A DNA stretch of 18,505 bases from Pontiellaceae bacterium (GTDB lineage Bacteria > Verrucomicrobiota > Kiritimatiellia > Kiritimatiellales > Pontiellaceae). A program made the translations under genes and the position numbers. Of this stretch, positions 6,760 through 14,381 are shown piece after piece. The notes under the pieces were generated by a model. The model made no database searches, was not told where the DNA came from, and worked only from the letters and a program-made list of their open reading frames with translations. The stretch spans positions 1 to 18,505 of the forward strand of contig JAFGWS010000048.1 in NCBI GenBank assembly GCA_016937035.1, read 5' to 3'. Position 1 is the first letter of the stretch. The number at the start of each line of letters is the position of its first letter.

Positions 6760-7152
6760 GTATACCACCTCAGTACCGCCTGTGTTACATGCCGGCTCAT
6801 GCACCCCAATCAGGTTCTCCAAACGCCACCGCATAGCGGCGAGGCTACTCCAAGTACAGCCTGCACACCGTGCCGGCTCCATGCATTTCCTTCAACAACT
6901 TCCACAAAAAAATGAGCTGTTCAATTTCTGCACAGTTCACCTCAATTCGTTGCTCAACCCGATTGCACTATCGGGGAAGCTGCATAAAAACGGCTGCTGG
7001 AGGGTATTTAAACCAGTCTTCGGCCTATTTCCTTCGGAAATTATGCTTCGCGGTGTTGAATCGCTTCGCTATTTCTTGGGAAATTTTGTCTTCGACGGAC
7101 GGGGATCTCTTGGGTGGCCCGTTTTCTGGAACCGGGGCTCGGTGAATCGCGA
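6760..7152. other. Repeat-bearing intergenic region 3' of the C10 peptidase
   Basis: Nearly 400 bases without a supported gene. It contains repeat copy E1 (6853-6972) and, at ~6770-6805, a shorter related stretch (CAGTACCGCCTG ... GCCGGCTCATGCACC) that looks like a partial extra copy. Open frames here are explained by the repeats. Confidence 0.5.
6853..6972. repeat. Direct repeat E1 (~120 bp), partner at 9406-9524
   Basis: Begins AGTACAGCCTG and ends TTGCACTATC, like E2, with CGTGCCGGCT, GCACAG and AATTCGTTG shared inside; about three quarters to four fifths identical by eye. It contains an imperfect hairpin at 6915-6937 that corresponds to the perfect one in E2. Confidence 0.8.
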
Positions 7153-9126
7153 CTATTCCGGCATCGTTACCTGGACACGGTAAAAGCGGGAGGTTTGGCT
7201 CATGGGGTCGTCGTAGTCGTAGATGGATAGCGGCTCGTTGATTCCGATGATTCCGGTGGCCAACGGTACCCACGAGGCGTTCAAGAGGTTTGTTGAATAC
7301 AGGATCGTATAGAGGCGGTTTTCCGCAGCAGGGAAGACCGGCAATCCGTCGGAATCCAATTCAATCCGCCAGCGACTCCCGATGTTGTCCGGATCGGTCC
7401 CGGAGACATATTCGGCATAGTTGCTGAAGCCGTCCTGGTCCGGGTCCAACGCGCCGTCGTTGGTTCCAACATTCAATCCATGCAAAATTTCCCAGCTATC
7501 CGGCATGCCGTCGCCATCCGTATCCGCCATGGAATCGGCGATAACCGTCAAGGTGAACGTGGGGGAAACGTCCATGTTTCTGCTTTGTCCACTGGTATCC
7601 ACGAGCGACGTTCCCAGGGTGTAGGTCCCTGCGACGGGGGCGGTGATGTACGAAAGGAAGACCGTCTGGCCATCCGGGGCGTTGTTTTCCACCTCGTGTT
7701 TCGGACGCACCGTCGGCTCCATGTCTTCAGCGAACGGCTCCCAAACAAACCAGTTGTCGGACTTTTGGGTCAGTCGCTTGATTTCCAGCCGGGCGATTTC
7801 GTTGGTGCGCCGCGTGGGGGCGATCCATTCCAGCATGAAGGGATGGCCCTCTACCGCTCTCAGCGAATTTGTGACGGGCACCGCCACCAGACCCGGACGC
7901 GACAAGGCGATTCCCCGTCCGCTGCTGATCGAGCTGGCGTTGTACCAACCGTCGTTCATTCCGCCCCATCCATAGTTGATGTGGTAGGTCTTCGTCCCGT
8001 TGTCAGACAGCAGCCCATCCACCGCGATGGCATGGCTGGATATGGACGCCACGCACGGATACCCTGCTTGCAGCTGCGAGTCCATGAACGGGAGTTGTCC
8101 GGAGTATTCAAAGTCGTAATAGAAGAATGTGCTCAGACGATCTCCCAAGACGGAGACGATGGCGCCGCTGCCATCGCTCTCGTAATCGGTTTCCGCTGCA
8201 ACGCCCAGTTCATATACCAGTTCGGAAACGGCGATTTCCGCCGCAGGCGGATTCGTCTTGTATTCAAAGTATTGATCTTGCATGGAGGTCCAGTCGTAGG
8301 GGTCGGAAAAATCCGCGCTGTGGTTGCCGGTAATCTGTCCGCCGGCATCGGTGTATGAAAACGATCCCTTTCCAGAAGGGGGCCACTGGTAGAAGTGCGT
8401 GATTTGCGCAAAGGCCGTGGGAACGCATCCGCTCGGGGTCCGGTAGCCGTAATAGGAGTTGCCCATCGGATCGCTGGGGCAGAATAGATTGTAGGGTTTG
8501 GTCTGGTTCCACTTGGAGTTGAGAAAGGGACCATATTGCTCTGTCTCCGCCAGAATGGTTGCTTGCGAGACGGTTGCTGTTGGTTCTTCCGTCGCCTTCG
8601 CCAGCCTTGCCGCCAAGTCGTCTACATAGAGCTGGAGCATTTTACGGAAGGTGTTCTGTGGGTCGTCAGAAAGATCGAGAAGGGTGTCGGCGCTGAACGA
8701 TACCACCAGCGGCAGGCGATCATCAGAATTCAGCACCACATAACCCTGCGGCCAGAATCCCGCGACATAAATGGAAAATCCCTCGGAACTCGTCAGGGTT
8801 TCGACGGATTGGACGGGGCGCTCCGCCGCGTCCGACATGATCGGATGGCCGGTCATCCATTCGCGGGCCCGGGCCAATGCATCGTCCTGTAAAATCGGTG
8901 TTCCATGCGCCAACGTTGCGCCCAAGGCCAGCCCGCATACCAACACAGCCTTGGCAAGCGGAACCTTCCGATGTGCCAGATCATTGACGAACGGACCGCA
9001 GATATTCATAAGAAGCCAAGCAATGATCAAAGGAATCAGGACATTGCAGGCCGCTTTAAACACTGCAACGACCATAAACAGGATGAGTACGCTCAGCAGG
9101 CCGACAATTAAATTGGATCGTTTCAT
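7153..9126 (-). CDS. C10 (streptopain-like) cysteine peptidase with AI-2E-type N-terminus
   Basis: A 657-residue protein. Residues ~1-57 read like the start of an AI-2E family transporter: a membrane helix (LIVGLLSVLILFMVVAVF) then PLIIAWLLMNICGPFVNDLAHRKVP. A second hydrophobic stretch (AVLVCGLALGATLAHG) that looks like the peptidase's own signal follows, then a pro-region (ALAREWM-like, GYVVLNSDD) and the C10 domain: catalytic C234 in GCVPTAFAQITHFYQWP, H365 in SSHAIAVDG, and NYGWGGMNDGWYNASS. The tail has an Ig-like region and a DTDGDGMPDSWE thrombospondin-3-like calcium motif common in PVC secreted proteins. The start at 9126 is chosen for GGAG 5 bases upstream. Secreted general protease by family; the fused N-terminus is odd. 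Confidence 0.8.
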   Translation of the reverse strand: MKRSNLIVGLLSVLILFMVVAVFKAACNVLIPLIIAWLLMNICGPFVNDLAHRKVPLAKAVLVCGLALGATLAHGTPILQDDALARAREWMTGHPIMSDAAERPVQSVETLTSSEGFSIYVAGFWPQGYVVLNSDDRLPLVVSFSADTLLDLSDDPQNTFRKMLQLYVDDLAARLAKATEEPTATVSQATILAETEQYGPFLNSKWNQTKPYNLFCPSDPMGNSYYGYRTPSGCVPTAFAQITHFYQWPPSGKGSFSYTDAGGQITGNHSADFSDPYDWTSMQDQYFEYKTNPPAAEIAVSELVYELGVAAETDYESDGSGAIVSVLGDRLSTFFYYDFEYSGQLPFMDSQLQAGYPCVASISSHAIAVDGLLSDNGTKTYHINYGWGGMNDGWYNASSISSGRGIALSRPGLVAVPVTNSLRAVEGHPFMLEWIAPTRRTNEIARLEIKRLTQKSDNWFVWEPFAEDMEPTVRPKHEVENNAPDGQTVFLSYITAPVAGTYTLGTSLVDTSGQSRNMDVSPTFTLTVIADSMADTDGDGMPDSWEILHGLNVGTNDGALDPDQDGFSNYAEYVSGTDPDNIGSRWRIELDSDGLPVFPAAENRLYTILYSTNLLNASWVPLATGIIGINEPLSIYDYDDPMSQTSRFYRVQVTMPE

Positions 9127-9179
9127 TTGATCTCCAAGAAAAGTTCCATATTGAAAAACCACTTTAAGGCCGAAGAAAA

Positions 9180-9233
9180 TCAAAGAGATGAAGCCGGCTC
9201 TCCTGATTCATTATTCTTCTTCACAGATCCCAT
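9180..9233 (-). CDS. Possible 17-residue leader ORF 2
   Basis: MGSVKKNNESGEPASSL, preceded by GGGGG about 5 bases before the ATG, ending 53 bases before the peptidase start. It overlaps the leader ORF before it. Too short to judge; it may be translated as a leader or simply be chance. Confidence 0.2.
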   Translation of the reverse strand: MGSVKKNNESGEPASSL

Positions 9234-9279
9234 AATCGACCCCCTTTTGCATTCCATCGCCGTAGCGGGTGCGGTCCAT
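9211..9279 (-). CDS. Possible 22-residue leader ORF 1
   Basis: A 22-codon frame beginning MDRTRYGDGMQKG and ending in CEEE, with AAAGGAG exactly 6 bases before its ATG. That ribosome site is better than those of several real genes here. It lies upstream of the peptidase in the same direction. No family recognised; a small protein or a leftover of the gene order that came with the transporter-derived 5' end. Confidence 0.35.
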   Translation of the reverse strand: MDRTRYGDGMQKGVDYGICEEE

Positions 9280-9405
9280 CAAATACTCCTTTGTAAAGAT
9301 GAAAACATATTCACTCGTCAGAATCAAGTGGTACTCAATCTATTTGATCAGGTGGGACATCCCTGAAGGGTGCTTTGTTTGGTTTCCGACTACGAAAAAT
9401 AACCC

Positions 9406-9524
9406 AGTACAGCCTGAACGCCGTGCCGGCTTCATGCACTTCCTGGGGAGAACCCCCAAAAAATAAGCTGTGCAATTACTGCACAGCTCACCTGAATTCG
9501 TTGTTTAACCCGGCTTGCACTATC
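9406..9524. repeat. Direct repeat E2 with perfect hairpin
   Basis: Partner of 6853-6972. Contains AGCTGTGCA-ATTAC-TGCACAGCT (9466-9488), a perfect 9-bp stem with a 5-base loop. Located between the esterase 3' end and the peptidase 5' region. Confidence 0.8.
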
Positions 9525-9565
9525 TAAACAAAGTGCACACCCAATTAAGCGCAAATGGCCATCGA

Positions 9566-10534
9566 TTAAAATCGCATGAAGAAGTCCCACGTTTCCTTGG
9601 CAATCCAGTTCACGTCAGAGTCGGGGTCTTTGACGGTGTCCGTGTGCCCGCCCACAAAGGAGCCGAACATGACCGGATACTCTTCCGGAAGCCCTTCAAA
9701 CTCGGTGGTAACGTGTGTAGGAGTGGTTGCAAGGGGGAGCTCGGGCAGTTCCTTCAGTCCGTTATCTTCAATATGCGTCAATACACAATATTTTCCGCCC
9801 TGCTTACGCTCGTCCGAATTGACGAATTTACAAAGTCCGTCTTCCGTGCCGGTCGTGCTGAAATAGGCCAGCGGCTTGTGCTTGTTTTCCGGAAGATAAA
9901 TATTCCAGTTGGCCGGGGCATAACAGGCAACCGCACGAAGATCATCCTGAAATTCCAGCGAAAGCGAATACGTCACCATCGCACCAAAGCTGAACCCGCA
10001 GCAGAAAATGCGCGACTCATCCACCGCCAGCTTTTCCTTGAACAGCTTGAGCATGTCGGCAAAAAAGATGTGGTCCTTATCATCGCGACCGCGCCATGGT
10101 GAATTGTCGGTATATCCCTGAGGCGCCACAAAAATCACCGGAATATCATTCTTTTCTGCATAGGGCTTGAGGCCGTAGAAGTTGTTATCGACCATGGTCT
10201 GCATACTTCCGCCCATCATATGCATCGTGAAAATCAGACGGCAGGGCTTGTCCTTATCGTAGTCTTCGGGAATATCGATGATATATTCGCGCTCCAGTCC
10301 CGCGCTCGTCATCGTATGTTTTCCGCTCTTGAAATCGCCCAGCTCTTTACCCACACCGGCACTCGGAACCGGCTTATTCTTCAGCTTGCGGGCTGGATCA
10401 ATCGTTACTGCATTCTTTTCAGCGGCTGCAACAACCGACACGGGTTTCTCTGCCGGCTTGGCAGCTTCCTGAGCAAAACAACCGCCGCACATCACCAACG
10501 CAGCCAACGGAACAAGCATAAACCTTCTGTTCAT
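9566..10534 (-). CDS. Secreted CE1-type / PHB-depolymerase-like esterase
   Basis: A 322-residue alpha/beta hydrolase with a cleavable signal peptide (FMLVPLAALVMCGGCFAQ; cleavage probably after CFA). A low-complexity Ala/Lys/Glu linker covers residues 22-60. The enzyme part has REYIIDIPEDYDKDKPCRLIF, the first strand of the family, then GFSFGA with nucleophile S182, D232 in TTGTEDG and H297 in VGGHTD, a complete Ser-Asp-His triad in the right order. Family members include feruloyl and acetylxylan esterases (CE1) and polyhydroxybutyrate depolymerases (LpqC-like). The nearby GH43 enzyme makes deacylation of plant- or algae-type polysaccharides the better guess, but they are not co-transcribed. 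AGGAG lies 7 bases before the ATG. Confidence 0.8.
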   Translation of the reverse strand: MNRRFMLVPLAALVMCGGCFAQEAAKPAEKPVSVVAAAEKNAVTIDPARKLKNKPVPSAGVGKELGDFKSGKHTMTSAGLEREYIIDIPEDYDKDKPCRLIFTMHMMGGSMQTMVDNNFYGLKPYAEKNDIPVIFVAPQGYTDNSPWRGRDDKDHIFFADMLKLFKEKLAVDESRIFCCGFSFGAMVTYSLSLEFQDDLRAVACYAPANWNIYLPENKHKPLAYFSTTGTEDGLCKFVNSDERKQGGKYCVLTHIEDNGLKELPELPLATTPTHVTTEFEGLPEEYPVMFGSFVGGHTDTVKDPDSDVNWIAKETWDFFMRF

Positions 10535-10796
10535 TTATTATCTCCTGAATTATTCATTTTCCTACCCAAGGCCGCGAGCTGGTTTTATATTTCCTCACCA
10601 AGTTCCCGCAAACAAGGTCATTACCCACACCCGAAACGGTCATTCTCATTCAATCAACCCGGAGCACTTGAGTTTAAAGGGCAGACTCAAGCAACCCGGT
10701 ATTGCACACGATTCGGATGATTCCAAGAAGTGTATCTACAGGGCATCGATCGTCAACCCTTATCATATAGCTTGCCGATTGAGAAACCCCTAAGCC

Positions 10797-10908
10797 CGAA
10801 TTCCGAAACCCGAAAAAATCGACAAAAAACTCAAACTCGAAAACGGCTTCGTGTCGCCCATTTGGGGTATTGAGCCACATTCAAATTCAGCATTTGTTTC
10901 GGAATTCG
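10797..10908. repeat. 13-bp inverted repeat
   Basis: CGAATTCCGAAAC at 10797-10809 and GTTTCGGAATTCG at 10896-10908 are exact reverse complements, 86 bases apart. The enclosed DNA is rich in AAAACTCGAA-like words. Looks like the ends of a small degenerate element. Confidence 0.6.
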
Positions 10909-10926
10909 AGTTTAGAAATTCGCATT

Positions 10927-10949
10927 TCCCTGATCAGTAAAATCAGGGA
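10927..10949. terminator. Hairpin, possible weak terminator
   Basis: TCCCTGAT, a 7-base loop, then ATCAGGGA: a perfect 8-bp stem. No strong T run follows on either strand, so a terminator role is uncertain. Confidence 0.3.
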
Positions 10950-10990
10950 TACCATCCTTTCAGAATATTTGATCTATAGTCTCATCGACG

Positions 10991-11014
10991 TAGACGGAGC
11001 ATCACTGCTCCGTT
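10991..11014. repeat. Hairpin element copy 3
   Basis: ACGGAGCA-TCAC-TGCTCCGT hairpin at 10994-11013, the same element as at 1580-1603 and 1636-1659. The stem pair A-T of those copies is G-C here, a compensatory change. The flanking TAGACG and CGTTATGCA are shared with the copy at 1636-1659. Confidence 0.75.
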
Positions 11015-11443
11015 ATGCAGGTTTAGTCCAACCCCGGAGCCGGTGGCTGCGCCGGAAAGATGCAAGCTTTCGTCTGCGCTGGATAAAATGGGGCCCCTTT
11101 TCCGCTCCAGATGAGCAGCCGAGAAAAGTGCGGTGCAGCCTTACAATCCGCACAGAATCGATCTGCCGTTTGCTGACCAAAGAATGGATCAAATAGAAAT
11201 CCCTCCATGTAGGCCCGATGCCCTCATCTGGTGCACCGGGTCGACACATCGTCTATCACGCAGACAATGCTATCATCGTTCGAAGTGAAAGTAATTTCGA
11301 AGAATCTGCCGTCAAAACTCTATTTCCTGCGGAAGATACCCATTTATTCTTGTTTTCCGGCATTTCGGTCAGTATTTAACGAAGCTGTGTGTTTATGCAC
11401 TTGGTTTCCCAAAACACATCCAACCTTAAACAAGGAGCAGATA

Positions 11444-12502
11444 ATGGACCTGATAGATAAGATTAAGGATTTAGCAGCTCGTATCCCAAAACAAATGGAA
11501 TACATCCAAACGGAGGAAGCTACCAAAAACGCCTTTATTATGCCCTTCATCAGTGCTCTCGGATACGATGTATTCAACCCAACCGAAGTGATTCCTGAAT
11601 TCACCGCAGACATCGGAACCAAAAAAGGAGAAAAGGTTGATTATGCCATAAGAAAGGATGATAAAATCATCATTCTGATTGAGTGCAAATGGTCGGGCGC
11701 TAACTTACACCAAGATCATGCTACCCAGCTTTATCGCTATTTCTCAGTTGTTGAAGCAAGATTTGCAATTCTTACCAACGGAATTGAGTACGAGTTTTAC
11801 TCAGACATTGATGAGCAGAACAAAATGGATTCGAAGCCATTCTTTAAATTCAACATCCTAAATTTTCAGGACCATCAAATCGCTGAATTAAAGAAATTTA
11901 CCAAATCATCATTCTCACTCGATGACATTCTAACAACGGCCAGCACGCTAAAGTACGCTGGAGCAGTAAAGAAAATACTGGAAGATGAACTACAAACCCC
12001 CACCGAAGCATTCGTTCGCTTTTTCGCGGCTCAAGTTTTTGATGGTAGATTAACGAAAAGTGTAATGGATCAGTTCACCAAAATAGTTAAAGAGGCAAGG
12101 CGTCAGTTTATAAACGAAAAAATCAATGAACGCCTCACATCGGCTCTGTCTGCAGATCGTGAAGTGGATGATGAATCGGCCTTGGACGAACAAGAGCAAT
12201 CACAGAAGGATAACGGGATAGTTACAACTGAGGAGGAAATTGAGGGCTATCATGCAGTCAAGTCGATTCTCAGGGATTCCATTGATGTTTCCCGCATAAC
12301 GATGAGGGACACCAAGAGCTATTGCGGCATTTTATTGGATGATAACAACAGAAAACCAATTTGCCGCCTTCACTTCAATGGGTCACAAAAATACGTAGGT
12401 CTCTTTACAGAGAAGAATGAAGAGCGCGTGCCAATAGAATCTGTTGATTGTTTATACCGGCACGCTGATCGACTTAAGTCTACTGTGCTGGAGTATCAAT
12501 AG
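11444..12502 (+). CDS. Stand-alone restriction-endonuclease-fold protein (type I R-subunit N-terminal family)
   Basis: A 352-residue protein that looks like the COG4748 group: the nuclease domain of type I restriction HsdR without helicase motors. The N-terminus has EEATKNAFIMPFISALGYDVFNP and PEFTADIG, then VDYAI (D66) and IILIECKW (E80, K82), the PD-(D/E)xK active site. A helical middle follows, an acidic linker (~residues 235-265), and a C-terminal domain (GYHAVKSILRDS ... RLHFNGSQKYVGLF) typical of this group. The start at 11444 is set by AAGGAG 6 bases upstream; the longer open frame from 11231 lacks such a site. No methyltransferase or specificity subunit is adjacent, so classical restriction is unlikely. 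Composition is AT-richer than the leu genes, consistent with transfer. A defence or nucleic-acid role is inferred. Confidence 0.8.
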   Translation: MDLIDKIKDLAARIPKQMEYIQTEEATKNAFIMPFISALGYDVFNPTEVIPEFTADIGTKKGEKVDYAIRKDDKIIILIECKWSGANLHQDHATQLYRYFSVVEARFAILTNGIEYEFYSDIDEQNKMDSKPFFKFNILNFQDHQIAELKKFTKSSFSLDDILTTASTLKYAGAVKKILEDELQTPTEAFVRFFAAQVFDGRLTKSVMDQFTKIVKEARRQFINEKINERLTSALSADREVDDESALDEQEQSQKDNGIVTTEEEIEGYHAVKSILRDSIDVSRITMRDTKSYCGILLDDNNRKPICRLHFNGSQKYVGLFTEKNEERVPIESVDCLYRHADRLKSTVLEYQ

Positions 12503-12506
12503 AATA

Positions 12507-12720
12507 CTACTCCTCTTCGAAATCTTCCTCGGACGCCTCTGCGCCCCAGACGGTGACGGTTCCGTCGTCGGCTCTGACGACGATCGAGTTATTGATGGTG
12601 GCGGGTGTAGATCAGATAGCTTGTGTCCCGAATGGCTAGAATGATTTCGTGCTTGGACGCGCAACCCGTATGGCGGCGGGAATTTTCAGGCCAAGCGGCT
12701 CCCCGTAAGGGAAAAACGTC
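12507..12720 (-). pseudogene. Possible broken gene remnant
   Basis: On the minus strand, 12507-12596 reads INNSIVVRADDGTVTVWG and ends in an acidic EEDFEEE tail and stop. Upstream, a different frame gives a plausible HEIILAIRDTSYLIYT, and a third gives FFPYGEPLGLKIPAAIRVAR. Each is open but broken by stops and frame changes, as in a decaying gene. No family recognised, no start or ribosome site found. Confidence 0.25.
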
Positions 12721-12763
12721 CGCACATTTTCCTAAAAAATCGTACATCCGCTTGTGTTGATTC

Positions 12764-12815
12764 GGAATTCTGCGATGCGGAGAACCAAGGGAAAGATGGG
12801 GGTTTTCTGAGAAAG
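12764..12815. repeat. Dispersed intergenic repeat copy D (diverged)
   Basis: GAACCAAGGGAAAGATGGGGGTTTTCTGAG resembles the GGAAAG ... GGGTTTTTGAG core of copies A-C (around 650-690, 1795-1830, 3650-3690). It lies directly upstream of the leuC promoter. Weakest member of the set. Confidence 0.35.
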
Positions 12816-12828
12816 CGTTCAGAATGTC

Positions 12829-12856
12829 TTGATCGGCGTTGGGGTGCTTCTATAAT
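12829..12856 (+). promoter_or_regulatory. Sigma-70-type promoter of leuC
   Basis: TTGATC at 12829-12834, a 16-base spacer and a perfect TATAAT at 12851-12856; transcription would start near 12863, about 25 bases before the leuC ATG. No leader peptide or T-box fits in so short a leader, so attenuation in the leader is unlikely. Confidence 0.65.
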
Positions 12857-12886
12857 CGCCCGGTTTTAAAACAATAGGTAACAAAT

Positions 12887-14290
12887 ATGGGAAAAACACT
12901 GTTTGATAAGATATGGGAAAAGCATGTGGTCAAGGAGCTTCCCGGCGGTGAAGTTCTTCTTTATATCGACCGGCATCTTGTTCATGAAGTAACGAGCCCT
13001 CAGGCTTTTGAGGGTTTGCGTTTACAGAACCGAAAGGTACGCCACCCGGAGCTGACGTTCGCTACCACGGACCATAATGTGCCGACCGACAGCCGAACGG
13101 AAATTATTGATCCGGTGGCTAAGGCGCAGGTGGATGCGCTACGGTCGAACTGCTTGGAGCAAGGCATTACGTTTTACGGCATGGAGTCGGATAAACAGGG
13201 CGTCGTGCACATTATCGGCCCGGAGCAGGGCATTACGCTGCCGGGTACGACGGTGGTCTGCGGCGACTCTCATACGGCCACGCACGGTGCGTTCGGCGCC
13301 CTTGCATTCGGCATCGGAACCTCTGAGGTGGAGCATGTGCTCGCCACGCAGACGCTGCGCCAGAAGAAGCCGAATCAGTATAAGATTGAGTTTAAGGGGC
13401 AGATTCCGCTCGGCGTGACCGCAAAGGATTTGGTGCTCGATTTGATCGGTAAGATTGGAACCGCCGGCGGAACAGGCTGCGCGTTTGAATTCTGCGGTGA
13501 AGCGATTGAGTCGCTCTCGATGGAAGGTCGTTTGACGATGTGTAATATGGCCATCGAAGCGGGTGCCCGCTCGGGGTTGATTGCTCCGGACCAAACGACC
13601 ATTGATTATGTACTGGCGGAGGATCGTCCGTTTGCACCGAAAGACCAAGCGCTTGAGGAGTCGATCGAATACTGGAAGACGCTCTACTCCGATGAAGATG
13701 CGGTGTTTGATAAAACGCTGGTGATTGACGTGGAGCAGATTGAGCCGCAGGTGACCTGGGGGACAAGTCCGGGCATGGTGACCGGTGTTAATCAACGGGT
13801 TCCGGAGCTGGATGCCGTGCCGGAATACAGCGCGGAAGATGTGCGCGCCGCACTCGACTATATGGGCCTTGAGCCGGGCATGAAGATGACCGATATTAAA
13901 ATCGATGCCGTGTTCATTGGCAGCTGTACAAACGGGCGTATTGAAGACCTTCGTGCGGCTGCCAAGGTGATGGAAGGAAAGAAGGTTGCCGACGGTGTGC
14001 GCGTTCTGGTGGTTCCAGGTTCTGAAAAGGTTCGCTATCAGGCAGAGGCCGAGCGTCTGGACCGTATCTTCTTTGAAGCCGGTGCGGAGTGGCGGTATGC
14101 AGGATGCAGTATGTGTCTGGCGATGAATCCGGATAAGTTGGCGATGAAGGAGCGTTGTGCTTCAACCTCGAATCGAAACTTTGAGGGCCGTCAGGGCCGC
14201 GGCGGACGGACTCATCTGGTGAGTCCGGCCATGGCTGCAGCGGCGGCGATTCACGGTCATTTCGTTGATATACGCGAGTTGGAAGCCTAA
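12887..14290 (+). CDS. leuC: 3-isopropylmalate dehydratase large subunit
   Basis: A 467-residue protein, normal length for LeuC. With LeuD it forms isopropylmalate isomerase, which converts 2-isopropylmalate to 3-isopropylmalate in leucine biosynthesis in the cytosol. Seen in the sequence: the start [15 protein letters not shown], the [29 protein letters not shown] signature, and the three [4Fe-4S] cysteines C347 (GSCTNGR), C407 and C410 (GCSMC), at the same numbers as in E. coli LeuC. The C-terminal [11 protein letters not shown] and [17 protein letters not shown] are family hallmarks. A good promoter precedes it; the ribosome site (AGGT, 8 bases upstream) is weak. leuD follows after 91 bases filled by an inverted repeat. 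leuA and leuB are not in the window. Confidence 0.97.
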   Translation: MGKTLFDKIWEKHVVKELPGGEVLLYIDRHLVHEVTSPQAFEGLRLQNRKVRHPELTFATTDHNVPTDSRTEIIDPVAKAQVDALRSNCLEQGITFYGMESDKQGVVHIIGPEQGITLPGTTVVCGDSHTATHGAFGALAFGIGTSEVEHVLATQTLRQKKPNQYKIEFKGQIPLGVTAKDLVLDLIGKIGTAGGTGCAFEFCGEAIESLSMEGRLTMCNMAIEAGARSGLIAPDQTTIDYVLAEDRPFAPKDQALEESIEYWKTLYSDEDAVFDKTLVIDVEQIEPQVTWGTSPGMVTGVNQRVPELDAVPEYSAEDVRAALDYMGLEPGMKMTDIKIDAVFIGSCTNGRIEDLRAAAKVMEGKKVADGVRVLVVPGSEKVRYQAEAERLDRIFFEAGAEWRYAGCSMCLAMNPDKLAMKERCASTSNRNFEGRQGRGGRTHLVSPAMAAAAAIHGHFVDIRELEA

Positions 14291-14359
14291 CCACTGATCC
14301 ACACTAATCGACACTGATTTTCTTGGATTGAATTAGTGACAATTAGTGGAGATTAGTGG
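14291..14359. repeat. Large imperfect inverted repeat between leuC and leuD
   Basis: A left arm (14291-14319) and right arm (14331-14359) pair over 29 positions: 23 Watson-Crick and 2 G-U pairs, with a ~10-base loop. Each arm is built from repeats of a CCACTAATC-like word. It fills nearly all the gap after the leuC stop. No T run follows, so it need not terminate transcription; it could protect the leuC mRNA end. Confidence 0.8.
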
Positions 14360-14381
14360 TTTAAAAATAGGAGTTTTAAAA

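Larger units (their letters stand above)
10535..11443. other. Long repeat-rich intergenic region
   Basis: About 900 bases with no supported gene. Contents: a CTTGAGT/ACTCAAG hairpin (10667-10691), a 13-bp inverted repeat (10797-10809 with 10896-10908), a TCCCTGAT/ATCAGGGA hairpin (10927-10949), hairpin element copy 3 (10991-11014), and a region to ~11250 that stays open on both strands but carries no ribosome site or known domain. The last ~190 bases lead into the nuclease gene and should hold its promoter. Confidence 0.5.

Noticed and set aside
7480..8358. 292-codon plus-strand frame inside the peptidase gene
   Set aside because: Antisense of the C10 catalytic domain, which has recognisable active-site motifs.
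11013..11249. 78-codon minus-strand and matching plus-strand frames
   Set aside because: Both strands are open here and one includes the hairpin element; no start signals. Probably an old repeat rather than a gene.
11231..11443. N-terminal extension of the nuclease gene
   Set aside because: In frame, but AAGGAG before the ATG at 11444 and the family start MDLIDKIKDLA favour the shorter form.
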